A DNA stretch of 64,000 nucleotides from Holdemania massiliensis. GTDB taxonomy: Bacteria > Bacillota_I > Bacilli_A > Erysipelotrichales > Erysipelotrichaceae. Where the stretch lies: assembly GCF_022440805.1 (NCBI RefSeq), contig NZ_JAKNTK010000001.1, positions 1,240,001 through 1,304,000 on the forward strand, read 5' to 3'. The position numbers and the translations under genes were made by a program. The notes beneath the pieces are model-generated. The model made no database searches and had not been told where the DNA came from. It saw only the letters and a list, made by a program, of their open reading frames with translations. Shown here one piece after another: positions 35,583-42,819 of this stretch (position 1 is its first letter; every line of letters starts with the position of its first letter).

Positions 35583-35941
35583 TTCCCTTCCTCCTTGGTG
35601 ATTTCGTAGGGCCACTGAAGCAGACCGCCGAAATCGTAAACATGCTTATAGCCAAGCTGAACTAATTTATTGGCAGCCTGAGCGCTGCGATGACCGGAGC
35701 GGCAGTACACCAACAAGACAGCGTCTTCCTCCTTCAGCTTGGATAAAGCCATGTGAGCAATCGTTTCATTGGGCAGATTGATCGCATTGGAAATGTGCCC
35801 CTGTGCGAATTCATCAGGCCGGCGGACATCGATCACGATCACCTGTTCACTTTCCATTTTCTGCTTAGCCTCTGCCGGGGTTAAGCGGCTGACCGGCTTT
35901 TTCCGGGTTTGGTTTTTAAGATAAGATAAGAATGAAAACAT
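35579..35941 (-). CDS. Rhodanese-like single-domain sulfurtransferase
   Basis: A 120-residue protein with one rhodanese domain. The active-site loop YCRSGHR (Cys near residue 88) fits thiosulfate sulfurtransferases of the GlpE/PspE size class; VIDVRRPDEFAQGHI lies near 36-50. The N-terminus (MFSFLSYLKN) is short and only weakly hydrophobic, so the protein is probably cytoplasmic. It is the first gene of the rhodanese-Rrf2-flavoprotein operon. In an HOSCN or thiocyanate stress setting it could handle sulfane sulfur or persulfides. Confidence 0.88.
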   Translation of the reverse strand: MFSFLSYLKNQTRKKPVSRLTPAEAKQKMESEQVIVIDVRRPDEFAQGHISNAINLPNETIAHMALSKLKEEDAVLLVYCRSGHRSAQAANKLVQLGYKHVYDFGGLLQWPYEITKEEGK

Positions 35942-35953
35942 AATTCCCTCCGC

Positions 35954-35969
35954 AAGAACAAATGTTCTT
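35954..35969. promoter_or_regulatory. 16-bp perfect palindrome in the operon leader
   Basis: AAGAACAAATGTTCTT (plus-strand reading) is an inverted repeat of AAGAACA/TGTTCTT with two bases between. It lies between the -10 and the rhodanese ribosome binding site, about 13 bp before the start codon. It could be a second operator. Confidence 0.6.
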
Positions 35970-35974
35970 TTGAT

Positions 35975-35997
35975 ACTGTAATCATAATGGTTACAGT
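35975..35997. promoter_or_regulatory. Candidate operator of the Rrf2/HypR-like regulator
   Basis: ACTGTAA and TTACAGT form a perfect 7-bp inverted repeat separated by 9 bp, covering the -10 element. A protein bound here would block RNA polymerase. Confidence 0.72.
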
Positions 35998-36009
35998 TAG
36001 CTCTGTCAA
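35981..36009 (-). promoter_or_regulatory. Promoter of the rhodanese-Rrf2-flavoprotein operon
   Basis: On the minus strand, TTGACA (36004-36009) and TATGAT (35981-35986) are 17 bp apart, a near-consensus promoter with the inverted repeat laid over its -10. Confidence 0.88.
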
Positions 36010-36077
36010 CCGTGATGCTCGAACATAAAACTAAAACCGGAATTTCGTGATAAGATTAAAAGATCAAAAAAAAAGCC

Positions 36078-36108
36078 TTGACTCTCCCGTTAAGGGAGGG
36101 CCTATGAT
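36078..36108 (+). promoter_or_regulatory. MerR-type promoter with 19-bp spacer and dyad
   Basis: TTGACT (36078-36083) and TATGAT (36103-36108) are 19 bp apart, too far for normal use. The spacer carries CTCCC-GTTAA-GGGAG, the dyad bound by MerR-family activators, which untwist such promoters. It lies just before the merR-type gene, so the regulator controls itself. Confidence 0.9.
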
Positions 36109-36131
36109 GCCAATGCGGAGGAGGAAATACA

Positions 36132-36941
36132 ATGCTGAAAATTGGAGATTTTTCAAAGATGGGTAAAACAACGGTCAAAACGTTGCGGTATTATGATTCG
36201 ATCGGACTGCTGCGGCCGAAGCAGATTGATGCGGATAACGGATACCGCTGGTATGCTACAGATCAGCTGATTGCCCTGTATCAGATTCAGCAATGGCGTC
36301 AGTTGGGCATCAGTGTGGAAATGATCGGCAAAATTCTGCGCGGTGAAGCGAGTGAAAGTGCGGTGCTGGATCAGCGCCGGCAACAGATCAGCACGGATCT
36401 TGACATGATGCAGTATCAGCTTCGCCGCATTGAGCGTGTCCTTACGACAGACACAAAGGAGAGAATTATGAAAATCAATGTTATCGTTAAAGAACTGCCG
36501 GCCTGTATTGTCATGGCCCGCAAGGCAGCTTTGCCGCACTATCGGGATCTGCTTCGTGAAATTCCCGCGACCGGAGCTAAGGTTGGACAACAGTATCCGG
36601 ATCTGAAATGCACCCAGCCGGAATATTGCTTTGTTAAGGAACTGGATGGCGAATATCGGGAAAAGGATATCCATGTCGAAATCTGCCAGGCTGTTGAAAC
36701 ATTAGAATCCAATTTTGATGACGTCGAATTCCGCAAGGAACCCCAGGTCACTGCGGCCTGTGCTCTGTTTCAGGGCAGCTATGACCACTTTGGCGAGGTG
36801 TATGCCGCTTTGATGCAGTGGATCGAAGACAATCAGGCGGAAATCATTGGTGAACCCCGTGAAAGCTTTATCGATGGAATCTGGAATAAAGAATCCGAAG
36901 AGGAGTGGCTGACCGAAGTTCAGTTTCCCATTCGTCTTTAA
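36132..36941 (+). CDS. MerR-family regulator with GyrI-like effector-binding domain
   Basis: A 269-residue transcription factor. Residues 1-70 are a MerR winged helix (IGDFSKMGKTTVKTLRYYDSIGLLRP), followed by a coiled coil to about residue 110 that forms the dimer, then a GyrI/AraC-type ligand domain (INVIVKELPACIVMARKAAL to the end). This is the BltR/BmrR layout: it senses drugs or lipophilic molecules and activates an exporter or itself. No exporter gene lies next to it; the 19-bp-spacer promoter points to autoregulation. GGAGGAGG precedes the ATG. Confidence 0.9.
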   Translation: MLKIGDFSKMGKTTVKTLRYYDSIGLLRPKQIDADNGYRWYATDQLIALYQIQQWRQLGISVEMIGKILRGEASESAVLDQRRQQISTDLDMMQYQLRRIERVLTTDTKERIMKINVIVKELPACIVMARKAALPHYRDLLREIPATGAKVGQQYPDLKCTQPEYCFVKELDGEYREKDIHVEICQAVETLESNFDDVEFRKEPQVTAACALFQGSYDHFGEVYAALMQWIEDNQAEIIGEPRESFIDGIWNKESEEEWLTEVQFPIRL

Positions 36942-37013
36942 TAAGTCCAGCTGCCCAAACCGGGGATAAACAAAGTTTCACAGTACAGGTTTAAACAGCG
37001 AAGAAACAAACAG

Positions 37014-37072
37014 AAAAAAGGATGTCGAAGAGGAATTCCCCGTATTTTGATTCTTTCGTCGATCCTTTTTTC
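37014..37072 (+). terminator. Intrinsic terminator after the MerR-type gene
   Basis: AAAAAAGGATGTCGAA pairs with TTTCGTCGATCCTTTTTT as a long imperfect hairpin with AT ends, so it may work both ways. Confidence 0.72.
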
Positions 37073-37149
37073 TTGTTCTAAAAGGACTGAATGATCCTAA
37101 GTTCTGCGCAATGATCATCATTCCTCTCATCCTCTGTTTCCTGTTTTCC

Positions 37150-37318
37150 ACTTTCCGAAGCTGATTTCTCACTGAAGCTGCGCCGACATGCGGTGTCCAT
37201 TCACGGCAATCCCATATGATTTTACAGGGCTCGAGTTTTTGCCAAGACTCACGGCTTTGAGCTTAAGCGAGTCAATGCCGCGTCTTTTTCTTAGGCGCGG
37301 GGCATACAGTGATAACGA
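37150..37318 (+). other. Possible structured RNA leader before the polysaccharide deacetylase gene
   Basis: The 170 bp before the deacetylase gene hold several nested inverted repeats: CGGCA(A)T at about 37203 against ATGCCG at 37275-37280; GACTC/GAGTC around 37245-37272; and ATGCCGCGTC against GGCGCGGGGCAT (37275-37306), the last with a T-rich loop. I do not recognise a known riboswitch class in it. A short overlapping frame (37188-37463) lies here but has no ribosome binding site and I do not call it. Confidence 0.35.
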
Positions 37319-37329
37319 AGGTGAGAAGC

Positions 37330-38709
37330 GTGAAAACAAAAACGAAATTACGATTAGGGATTTACCTGCTTCTTTTTGCGGCGATCTGTGTTGTGATCGG
37401 TCTGTCCTGGCAGCGGGAAAGTCAGAGAAAACATCTGCCGGAAGCGATGCGTCAGACGATTGAAGAGAATCATCGAATTGGGAAGATGAAGCAGAAGATC
37501 AAGGTTTCCGGTCACCAGGCCATTGCCATTTATTACCCCCATTTGGGCAGTGCGGAAGTGGATGCCAATATCGAATCCGCCATCGCGGAAGCGATTGAAA
37601 AATTTGAACAGGAAAATCAGGGGGTGGAAGGATTATGTACGCTGTATGCGGATTATGAATCCTATGAACTGAATGAACGCTACGGATCCGTTCAGATCAG
37701 CTTTGAGCGGACTGGTGCGGTGAATATGAAAGAAGTGCGGGCCTGGACGTTTGACTTGCAGCAGGACCGCCTGATTCGATTCAGCGACCTGTTCTCAGCG
37801 GAAGGGATGAAGCATCTGGCGTTTTTAACCCGCAGTTTTCTGACCACTCTGGCACCGGGGCAGGAAAATCAGGACTATGAAATGGATGAAAATGTCTTGA
37901 TCAACAACAAGGCTGAACTGTATTTAGGCGAGGATGAGCTGCGCGTTGTTCTGCCACCGCAGACCTTAAAGGCGCAGAAGGAAGAATTGATCGCCGTGAT
38001 CCCGCTGAACAAAGTCATCGGTTATGTTGCCGAGGACACCCGCAATCTGCTGGGACTGCAGACGCATGGCCGGATTATCGATCCCACCCGCCCGATGGTG
38101 GCGATGACTTATGATGACGGGCCAAATCGTCAGGTAACGCCGGTCATTCTGGATGCGCTGAAAGAACACAATGGGGCGGCCACGTTCTTCGTTCTGGGAA
38201 GCCGGGTGGCGAATCATCAGGACATTGTCAAGCGGATGCTCGATGAGGGAAGTGAAGTCGGCAATCATACTTTCGGCCATGTGGATCTGACGAAGCAAAG
38301 CAGCCAGGGCATACTGGATCAGCTGGCGGCAACCTGGGAGGCTATTCAGGAAGCAGGTTCGCTGGATCATCAGGAACTATTAGTTCGGCCCACTTATGGC
38401 GCTTATAACGATACCTTGAAGAAGACTTCGCCGTATCCTTTGATTCTATGGTCCATTGATACGCGTGACTGGGCCCATCAAAACGCGGATAAATCCGTGG
38501 ATGAGGTGATGCGCGAGGTGCAGGACGGCGATATCATCCTGATGCATGACATGTATGAACCGACGGCCCAGGCCAGTGTTCGGGTCATCGAGTGGCTGAG
38601 CGAACAGGGGTATCAGCTGGTTACAGTCAGTGAACTGTTTGAGGCGCGCGGCATTCAGCTGGAACCGGGCAAAACTTACAACTGTGCTTATCCAACAAAG
38701 ACCCATTAA
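37330..38709 (+). CDS. Membrane-anchored polysaccharide deacetylase (NodB domain) with RsiV-like region
   Basis: About 460 residues. I prefer the GTG at 37330, behind AAGGTGAG; GTG codons at 37309 and 37321 are alternatives. Residues about 6-25 form a membrane anchor, so the protein acts on the cell surface. Residues 50-240 resemble the RsiV/DUF3298 domain (ALPEAMRQTIE, then FDLQQDRLIRFSDLF). The C-terminal NodB domain shows VAMTYDDGPN (catalytic and metal Asp pair), GNHTFGHVDLT (the two metal His) and VRPTYGAYND. It should deacetylate N-acetylated sugars in peptidoglycan or another wall polymer, which can protect against lysozyme. Confidence 0.9.
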   Translation: MKTKTKLRLGIYLLLFAAICVVIGLSWQRESQRKHLPEAMRQTIEENHRIGKMKQKIKVSGHQAIAIYYPHLGSAEVDANIESAIAEAIEKFEQENQGVEGLCTLYADYESYELNERYGSVQISFERTGAVNMKEVRAWTFDLQQDRLIRFSDLFSAEGMKHLAFLTRSFLTTLAPGQENQDYEMDENVLINNKAELYLGEDELRVVLPPQTLKAQKEELIAVIPLNKVIGYVAEDTRNLLGLQTHGRIIDPTRPMVAMTYDDGPNRQVTPVILDALKEHNGAATFFVLGSRVANHQDIVKRMLDEGSEVGNHTFGHVDLTKQSSQGILDQLAATWEAIQEAGSLDHQELLVRPTYGAYNDTLKKTSPYPLILWSIDTRDWAHQNADKSVDEVMREVQDGDIILMHDMYEPTAQASVRVIEWLSEQGYQLVTVSELFEARGIQLEPGKTYNCAYPTKTH

Positions 38710-38734
38710 GCGGAAGCAGGATAAAAAAACGGAG

Positions 38735-38763
38735 CCGGAATCGAAAAGATTCTGGTTTTTTCC
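38735..38763 (+). terminator. Intrinsic terminator after the deacetylase gene
   Basis: CCGGAATC pairs with GATTCTGG around a 5-base GAAAA loop and is followed by TTTTTTT. Confidence 0.87.
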
Positions 38764-38808
38764 GCGCTGATTGATTATCATAAGGGTAGAAAACAGGAGG
38801 ACGATTTT

Positions 38809-39546
38809 ATGGAAATCAATTCCCCAACCAATGAAAGAATAAAAAACTGGGCAAAGCTCCAGCAGAAAAAATATCGGGATCAGAGTGGTCAGTTTCTGAT
38901 TGAGGGTGAACATTTGATCGGCGAGGCATTGCAGGCCGGCGTAGTTGAGCATCTGTTGATGGAAGCCGGACGGATCAATCCGTTTGCCAGTCAAAGTGAA
39001 GCGATTGTGTGCAGTGAGGCCGTGATGCGCAAGCTCAGCACGAATGTTTCCGGGGCGTGGCTGATTGCCGTCTGTTCGCAGAAGTCAGTACCCGCTCAAA
39101 GCGGATTTCGGACAGTGGTTCTGGATGGCGTGCAGGATCCCGGCAACGTGGGCACGATTATCCGCACGGCCGTCGCGTTCGGATTTGATCAAGTCTTGCT
39201 TTCCCCTGACTGTGCTGATGTTTACAATGAAAAATGCGTCCGCTCGACCCAGGGAGCATTGTTTCATATCGCAATTCAAAGAACGGAGCTGCTTGAAGCT
39301 CTGGGCGCTTTGAAGGAAGCCGGCGTCATGGTGATCGGGACGGCTTTGCATAAGGCTCAGCCGCTGGCTCAGCTGCCCGTGGTTGAAAAGGTGGCGATTG
39401 TGTTGGGCAATGAGGGACAGGGCATCCGTACGGAAACGCTGGAAATCTGTGATCAGCGGGCCTTGATTGAAATGTTCAGCTTTGAATCGCTGAACGTCGC
39501 GGTTGCGGCGGGAATCTGTCTGTATCGGTACCGGAGGGAAGCTTGA
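38809..39546 (+). CDS. TrmH/SpoU-family RNA 2'-O-methyltransferase (YsgA-like)
   Basis: A 245-residue SPOUT enzyme with an N-terminal SpoU substrate-binding domain (NERIKNWAKLQQKKYRDQSG, GEHLIGEALQAG) and the C-terminal knot with GVQDPGNVGTIIRTAVAFG (near 108-126), VLGNEGQGI (near 198-206) and MFSFESLNVAVAAGI (near 223-237). It is of the RlmB/YsgA kind that methylates a ribose in rRNA. In Bacillus ysgA lies next to pheST; here pheST is 19 kb away. AGGAGG precedes the ATG. It overlaps the following hydrolase gene by 4 bp. Confidence 0.9.
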   Translation: MEINSPTNERIKNWAKLQQKKYRDQSGQFLIEGEHLIGEALQAGVVEHLLMEAGRINPFASQSEAIVCSEAVMRKLSTNVSGAWLIAVCSQKSVPAQSGFRTVVLDGVQDPGNVGTIIRTAVAFGFDQVLLSPDCADVYNEKCVRSTQGALFHIAIQRTELLEALGALKEAGVMVIGTALHKAQPLAQLPVVEKVAIVLGNEGQGIRTETLEICDQRALIEMFSFESLNVAVAAGICLYRYRREA

Positions 39547-40283
39547 TCCGTCATGGCCTGTTTGCTCCGCGGCGCAAGAAGCGGGTTCTGATTGCCATTC
39601 ATGGCTTTGGACGGCGCAAACAGGAAGATTTTCATTATCTGAAAGAGATGTGTGAGGCGGATCCGGGATTGGAATATCGCTGCTTTGATCTGTATGATGA
39701 AGATAAAAATGAAAAGGAATGGCTTGTCTGGGTGGCCCGGGCCAATCAGGAGGTTACTGCCTATCTGGAAAAAGGCTATGAAGTAACCTTGTTGGGATTT
39801 TCCATGGGCGGTGTCATTGCGGCGTTTCTGGCTTCTTTTCTGGCGGTGGACAAGCTGATTTTGGTCGCACCGGCATTTGAGTACATGAGCTTAGAAACAG
39901 TCAGTCGGCTGATTCCTAAATACGCTGCGATCCTCAAGCAAAGCGAATCGCAGTTTAAGGCTTATATGGAGGAGCGGTTGTTGGAATATGAATATTTTCC
40001 GCAGTTTTTTGAGCTGGTGAAAAAACTGAAGCCGGCCGTCAGAAAGGTGAGCTGTCCGACGTTGATCCTGCAGGGCCTGCAGGATGAATTTGTGCCGCTG
40101 TCTTCTTCGCAATATGCTTATCATCAGATTCAGAGCCAGCGTAAACAGCTCGTCTGTTTTGAGGCCTGCGGTCATGAGCTGCTGGAAAATGAGAGCTGCC
40201 GGCAGGATGCGTACAGTCTGATTCGGCAGTTTATGGATGATCGTTGGGGACAGGCGCCCTCTGTTTCTCAGGGCCGTTCGTAA
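39543..40283 (+). CDS. Alpha/beta-hydrolase family protein
   Basis: A 246-residue hydrolase. A TTG start, overlapping the methyltransferase stop and behind GGAGGG, is the only early start with a good ribosome binding site. The fold is visible: LIAIHGFGRRKQ (oxyanion loop), LLGFSMGGVIA with the nucleophile Ser in GFSMG (near residue 86), LQGLQDEFVPL (Asp) near 187 and ACGHELLEN (His) near 215. It is like cytoplasmic carboxylesterases or YvaK-type lipases. The substrate is unknown. It is translationally coupled to the rRNA methyltransferase gene. Confidence 0.85.
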   Translation: MIRHGLFAPRRKKRVLIAIHGFGRRKQEDFHYLKEMCEADPGLEYRCFDLYDEDKNEKEWLVWVARANQEVTAYLEKGYEVTLLGFSMGGVIAAFLASFLAVDKLILVAPAFEYMSLETVSRLIPKYAAILKQSESQFKAYMEERLLEYEYFPQFFELVKKLKPAVRKVSCPTLILQGLQDEFVPLSSSQYAYHQIQSQRKQLVCFEACGHELLENESCRQDAYSLIRQFMDDRWGQAPSVSQGRS

Positions 40284-40321
40284 TTCGGACAAATAACCCC
40301 GCCTTTCTCAGCGAAATGCGG

Positions 40322-40327
40322 TATAAT
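40322..40327 (+). promoter_or_regulatory. -10 element before the EIIC-EAL gene
   Basis: TATAAT lies 23 bp before the ATG; an inverted repeat (CCGC-TTTC and GAAA-GCGG) sits just upstream, across the expected -35 region, where no clear -35 hexamer is visible. Confidence 0.45.
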
Positions 40328-40350
40328 AGAAGAAAATTGGGGAGAAAAGC

Positions 40351-42411
40351 ATGCGGATAGAAAAGCTCAGTGCCAGCCTGGTCAAGCTGGAATCTTATCG
40401 GCTGATTCGTGCGGTCAGAACGGGATTAACGATTGCGATTCCGATTTTAATGATCGGCTCTTTTTCGTTGTTGATCAGAACGTTCGCCGGTTATTTTCCA
40501 ATGCTGAAGGGAATTCAGGAATTGGCAGAGCTGCTTTATCAATGTACGTTCGGCATCCTGTCTGTCCTTTTGACCGGCTGTCTGGCCTGGGGTGCGCTGC
40601 AGACACAGGATCAGCCGCTGGCCGGGGACTGGATTGTTCCTCCGGCCGCAATCATGGTGTTTATTATTCTCAACGGCGGCCTGAAGCTGGAATCGGCCGG
40701 AGCTGTCGGTACCTTTACGGCAGTCTGCGCAGCCTTGTTCACAAGCTTTACCTATTGTTGGCTGCGGCGCAAAATGAAGGACGAACAGTTTTTCACGCCG
40801 GGGGCAGACTACAATTTCAATCAGGCGCTGACAGCGATCGTGCCTCTGTTGGCGGTGCTGTTGACAGCGGCGGTGTTCAATGAGGGAATCCGGCTGATTT
40901 TCCATATCGAAAGTTTTCAGGATGTGTTTGTGCTTTTGTCCAATACCCTGTTTCGGCATATGGGACGAGGATTTGCCAGTTCCGCGCTGTTTGTTTTTCT
41001 TTCCTCTGGGCTGTGGCTGTTGGGAATTCATGGATCCAATGTTCTGGAGAATGTATCGCGGACTTTGTTTCAGGAAGGCATGCAGATCAATGCGGCTGCT
41101 TCAGCGGCAGGCTTGGCACCGACCGAAATCTTCACCAAGACGTTTCTTGATAACTTTGTTTTTATTGGCGGCTGCGGGACGCTGATCTGTCTTTTGATCG
41201 CGTTGATGCTGTTCAGCCGTCAGCGCGTCAATCGGACGCTGGCAAAAACCGCAGTGATCCCGATGTTGTTCAATATCAATGAGCTGATGATTTTCGGTTT
41301 GCCGGTTGTCTTTAATCCGGTGTTTGTGATTCCGTTTTTGCTGACACCCTTAGTTTGCCTGTTTACCTCTTCCCTAGCAATGGGCTTAGGTTGGGTGCCA
41401 ATGTGCGTGCAGAGTGTGGAATGGACAACGCCGGCGCTGATCAGCGGCTATCTGGCGACCGGTTCATGGACTGGCGCGCTGCTGCAGATTGTCAATATCG
41501 GGATCGGTGTGGGAATCTATACGCCGTTTGTTCTGCTTTATGATAAGATCCTGATTCGGCAGTCGCAGCATCAGATGAGTGAGCTTGCCGAATTGCTGGA
41601 TGAACAGATTGAACAAGGAAAACCGCTGAATTTGATCGGAGCGCATGGCCGCTTGGGAAATTTCGCAAAGCTCTTGGCGGCAGAGATTAAAAATGATCTG
41701 CTTCAGAAACCGATTGAAATGGGATACCAGCCGCAGTTTGACGGACAAAATCGCTGCTTTGGCGTTGAAGCACTGCTGCGGTATACGCATCCGCGCTATG
41801 GCAAAGTCCCGCCGCCGCTGATCATTGATCTGGCGAAGGAAACCGATCAGCTGCAAACTTTGGAGCTGGCTGTCTTTGAGCAGGTGCTGCAGGCGGATTT
41901 CAGCGGAATTGAAGCGATGATCTCGATGAACGTTACCGTCGATACGTTAAAGTCCGAGGCGTTTGCGGATTTTCTGCGTGCGCATCCAGTTGCGCAGGGG
42001 CGGTATTGTATCGAGGTTACAGAACAAAATACGCTGCTTCTGAATGAAGCGATGCGGCAGCGATTGAAAGAGTTTAAAGATTTAGGCTATGCGCTGGCGG
42101 TGGATGACTTTTCCATGGGCAGCACCTCGCTGAAATATTTGCAGAGCAGCCAGTTTGACATTGTGAAGCTGGACGGCAGTTTGGTAAAAAATGCTCAGGA
42201 AAATGCCAGCGGCCGGCAAATCATTCAATCCATTCTGTATCTGGCACAGTCGATGAATTTTACTGTGATTGCAGAATATGTCGAAAATGAGGCAGTGCGG
42301 GATTTGTTAAAAGACCTGGGATGCACGCACTATCAGGGATATTTATACAGCCCGGCCGTACCGTTGAAACAACTGAGGACAGTCATCAGAAAAATTGAGG
42401 AAAAGAAATAG
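40351..42411 (+). CDS. Fusion of PTS EIIC (lactose/cellobiose family) membrane domain with EAL c-di-GMP phosphodiesterase domain
   Basis: A 686-residue protein. Residues 1 to about 400 are a polytopic EIIC domain of the Lac/cellobiose family, with the hallmark FNINELMIFGLPVVFNPVF near residues 308-326. Residues about 450-686 are an EAL domain with its active-site set kept: EALLR (the EAL motif) near 471-475, MNVTVDTL (Asn), CIEVTEQ (Glu), AVDDFSMG (DD pair), VKLDGSLV (Lys) and IAEYVENEA (final Glu). It should bind a sugar in the membrane domain and hydrolyse c-di-GMP inside the cell. No EIIA, EIIB or cyclase gene is near, so it looks like a sensor rather than a sugar importer. Confidence 0.9.
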   Translation: MRIEKLSASLVKLESYRLIRAVRTGLTIAIPILMIGSFSLLIRTFAGYFPMLKGIQELAELLYQCTFGILSVLLTGCLAWGALQTQDQPLAGDWIVPPAAIMVFIILNGGLKLESAGAVGTFTAVCAALFTSFTYCWLRRKMKDEQFFTPGADYNFNQALTAIVPLLAVLLTAAVFNEGIRLIFHIESFQDVFVLLSNTLFRHMGRGFASSALFVFLSSGLWLLGIHGSNVLENVSRTLFQEGMQINAAASAAGLAPTEIFTKTFLDNFVFIGGCGTLICLLIALMLFSRQRVNRTLAKTAVIPMLFNINELMIFGLPVVFNPVFVIPFLLTPLVCLFTSSLAMGLGWVPMCVQSVEWTTPALISGYLATGSWTGALLQIVNIGIGVGIYTPFVLLYDKILIRQSQHQMSELAELLDEQIEQGKPLNLIGAHGRLGNFAKLLAAEIKNDLLQKPIEMGYQPQFDGQNRCFGVEALLRYTHPRYGKVPPPLIIDLAKETDQLQTLELAVFEQVLQADFSGIEAMISMNVTVDTLKSEAFADFLRAHPVAQGRYCIEVTEQNTLLLNEAMRQRLKEFKDLGYALAVDDFSMGSTSLKYLQSSQFDIVKLDGSLVKNAQENASGRQIIQSILYLAQSMNFTVIAEYVENEAVRDLLKDLGCTHYQGYLYSPAVPLKQLRTVIRKIEEKK

Positions 42412-42469
42412 AACGAAAAAGCATCATACTGTGGAAAGGTCAATACTCGAATTTGGGTGAATCAAAAAG

Positions 42470-42522
42470 AGAAACAGCGAAATCATGCGCAGCGGACTGC
42501 ATAATCTTACTGTTTCTTTTTA
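42470..42522 (+). terminator. Intrinsic terminator after the EIIC-EAL gene
   Basis: AGAAACAG pairs with CTGTTTCT, with an inner ATGCGCAG/GACTGCAT stem, and TTTTAT follows. The remaining gap to 42690 holds no gene that I can see. Confidence 0.75.
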
Positions 42523-42693
42523 TAATGTCTTTAACTATACCCTTAGCTGAATAAGAACCGACAGGGGAAACCTTGTCTTTTTTAGTTCTCCACGTGAAAG
42601 TTCAGATTAAAAGGCAAGATGAGGTTTACAGTTCATGCTGACACTGAGAAGGACGGAATGATCGTATTCCTGAGTGTAAAAATTAAGGCTTTT

Positions 42694-42733
42694 AAAAAAA
42701 TCCCGACCCAGCGAAGCGGTGCTGAATCGGGAT
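42694..42733 (-). terminator. Intrinsic terminator after adhE
   Basis: On the minus strand ATCCCGA pairs with TCGGGAT around an inner CAGC/GCTG pairing, and seven T follow. Confidence 0.85.
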
Positions 42734-42819
42734 AAGGAAAGGCTGCGGAATGTCCCAAGCTTCCTTGTTGAGCTAGGACAGAAATAAAGATTTAATTCGT
42801 TCTGAAACGAAGTTCAGAC

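Noticed and set aside
37188..37463. A 91-residue frame overlapping the start of the deacetylase gene
   Set aside because: No ribosome binding site and no family features; it overlaps the anchored deacetylase start and the structured leader.
40447..41031. A 194-residue minus-strand frame inside the EIIC-EAL gene
   Set aside because: Gln/Arg/His-rich antisense shadow of a conserved membrane domain.
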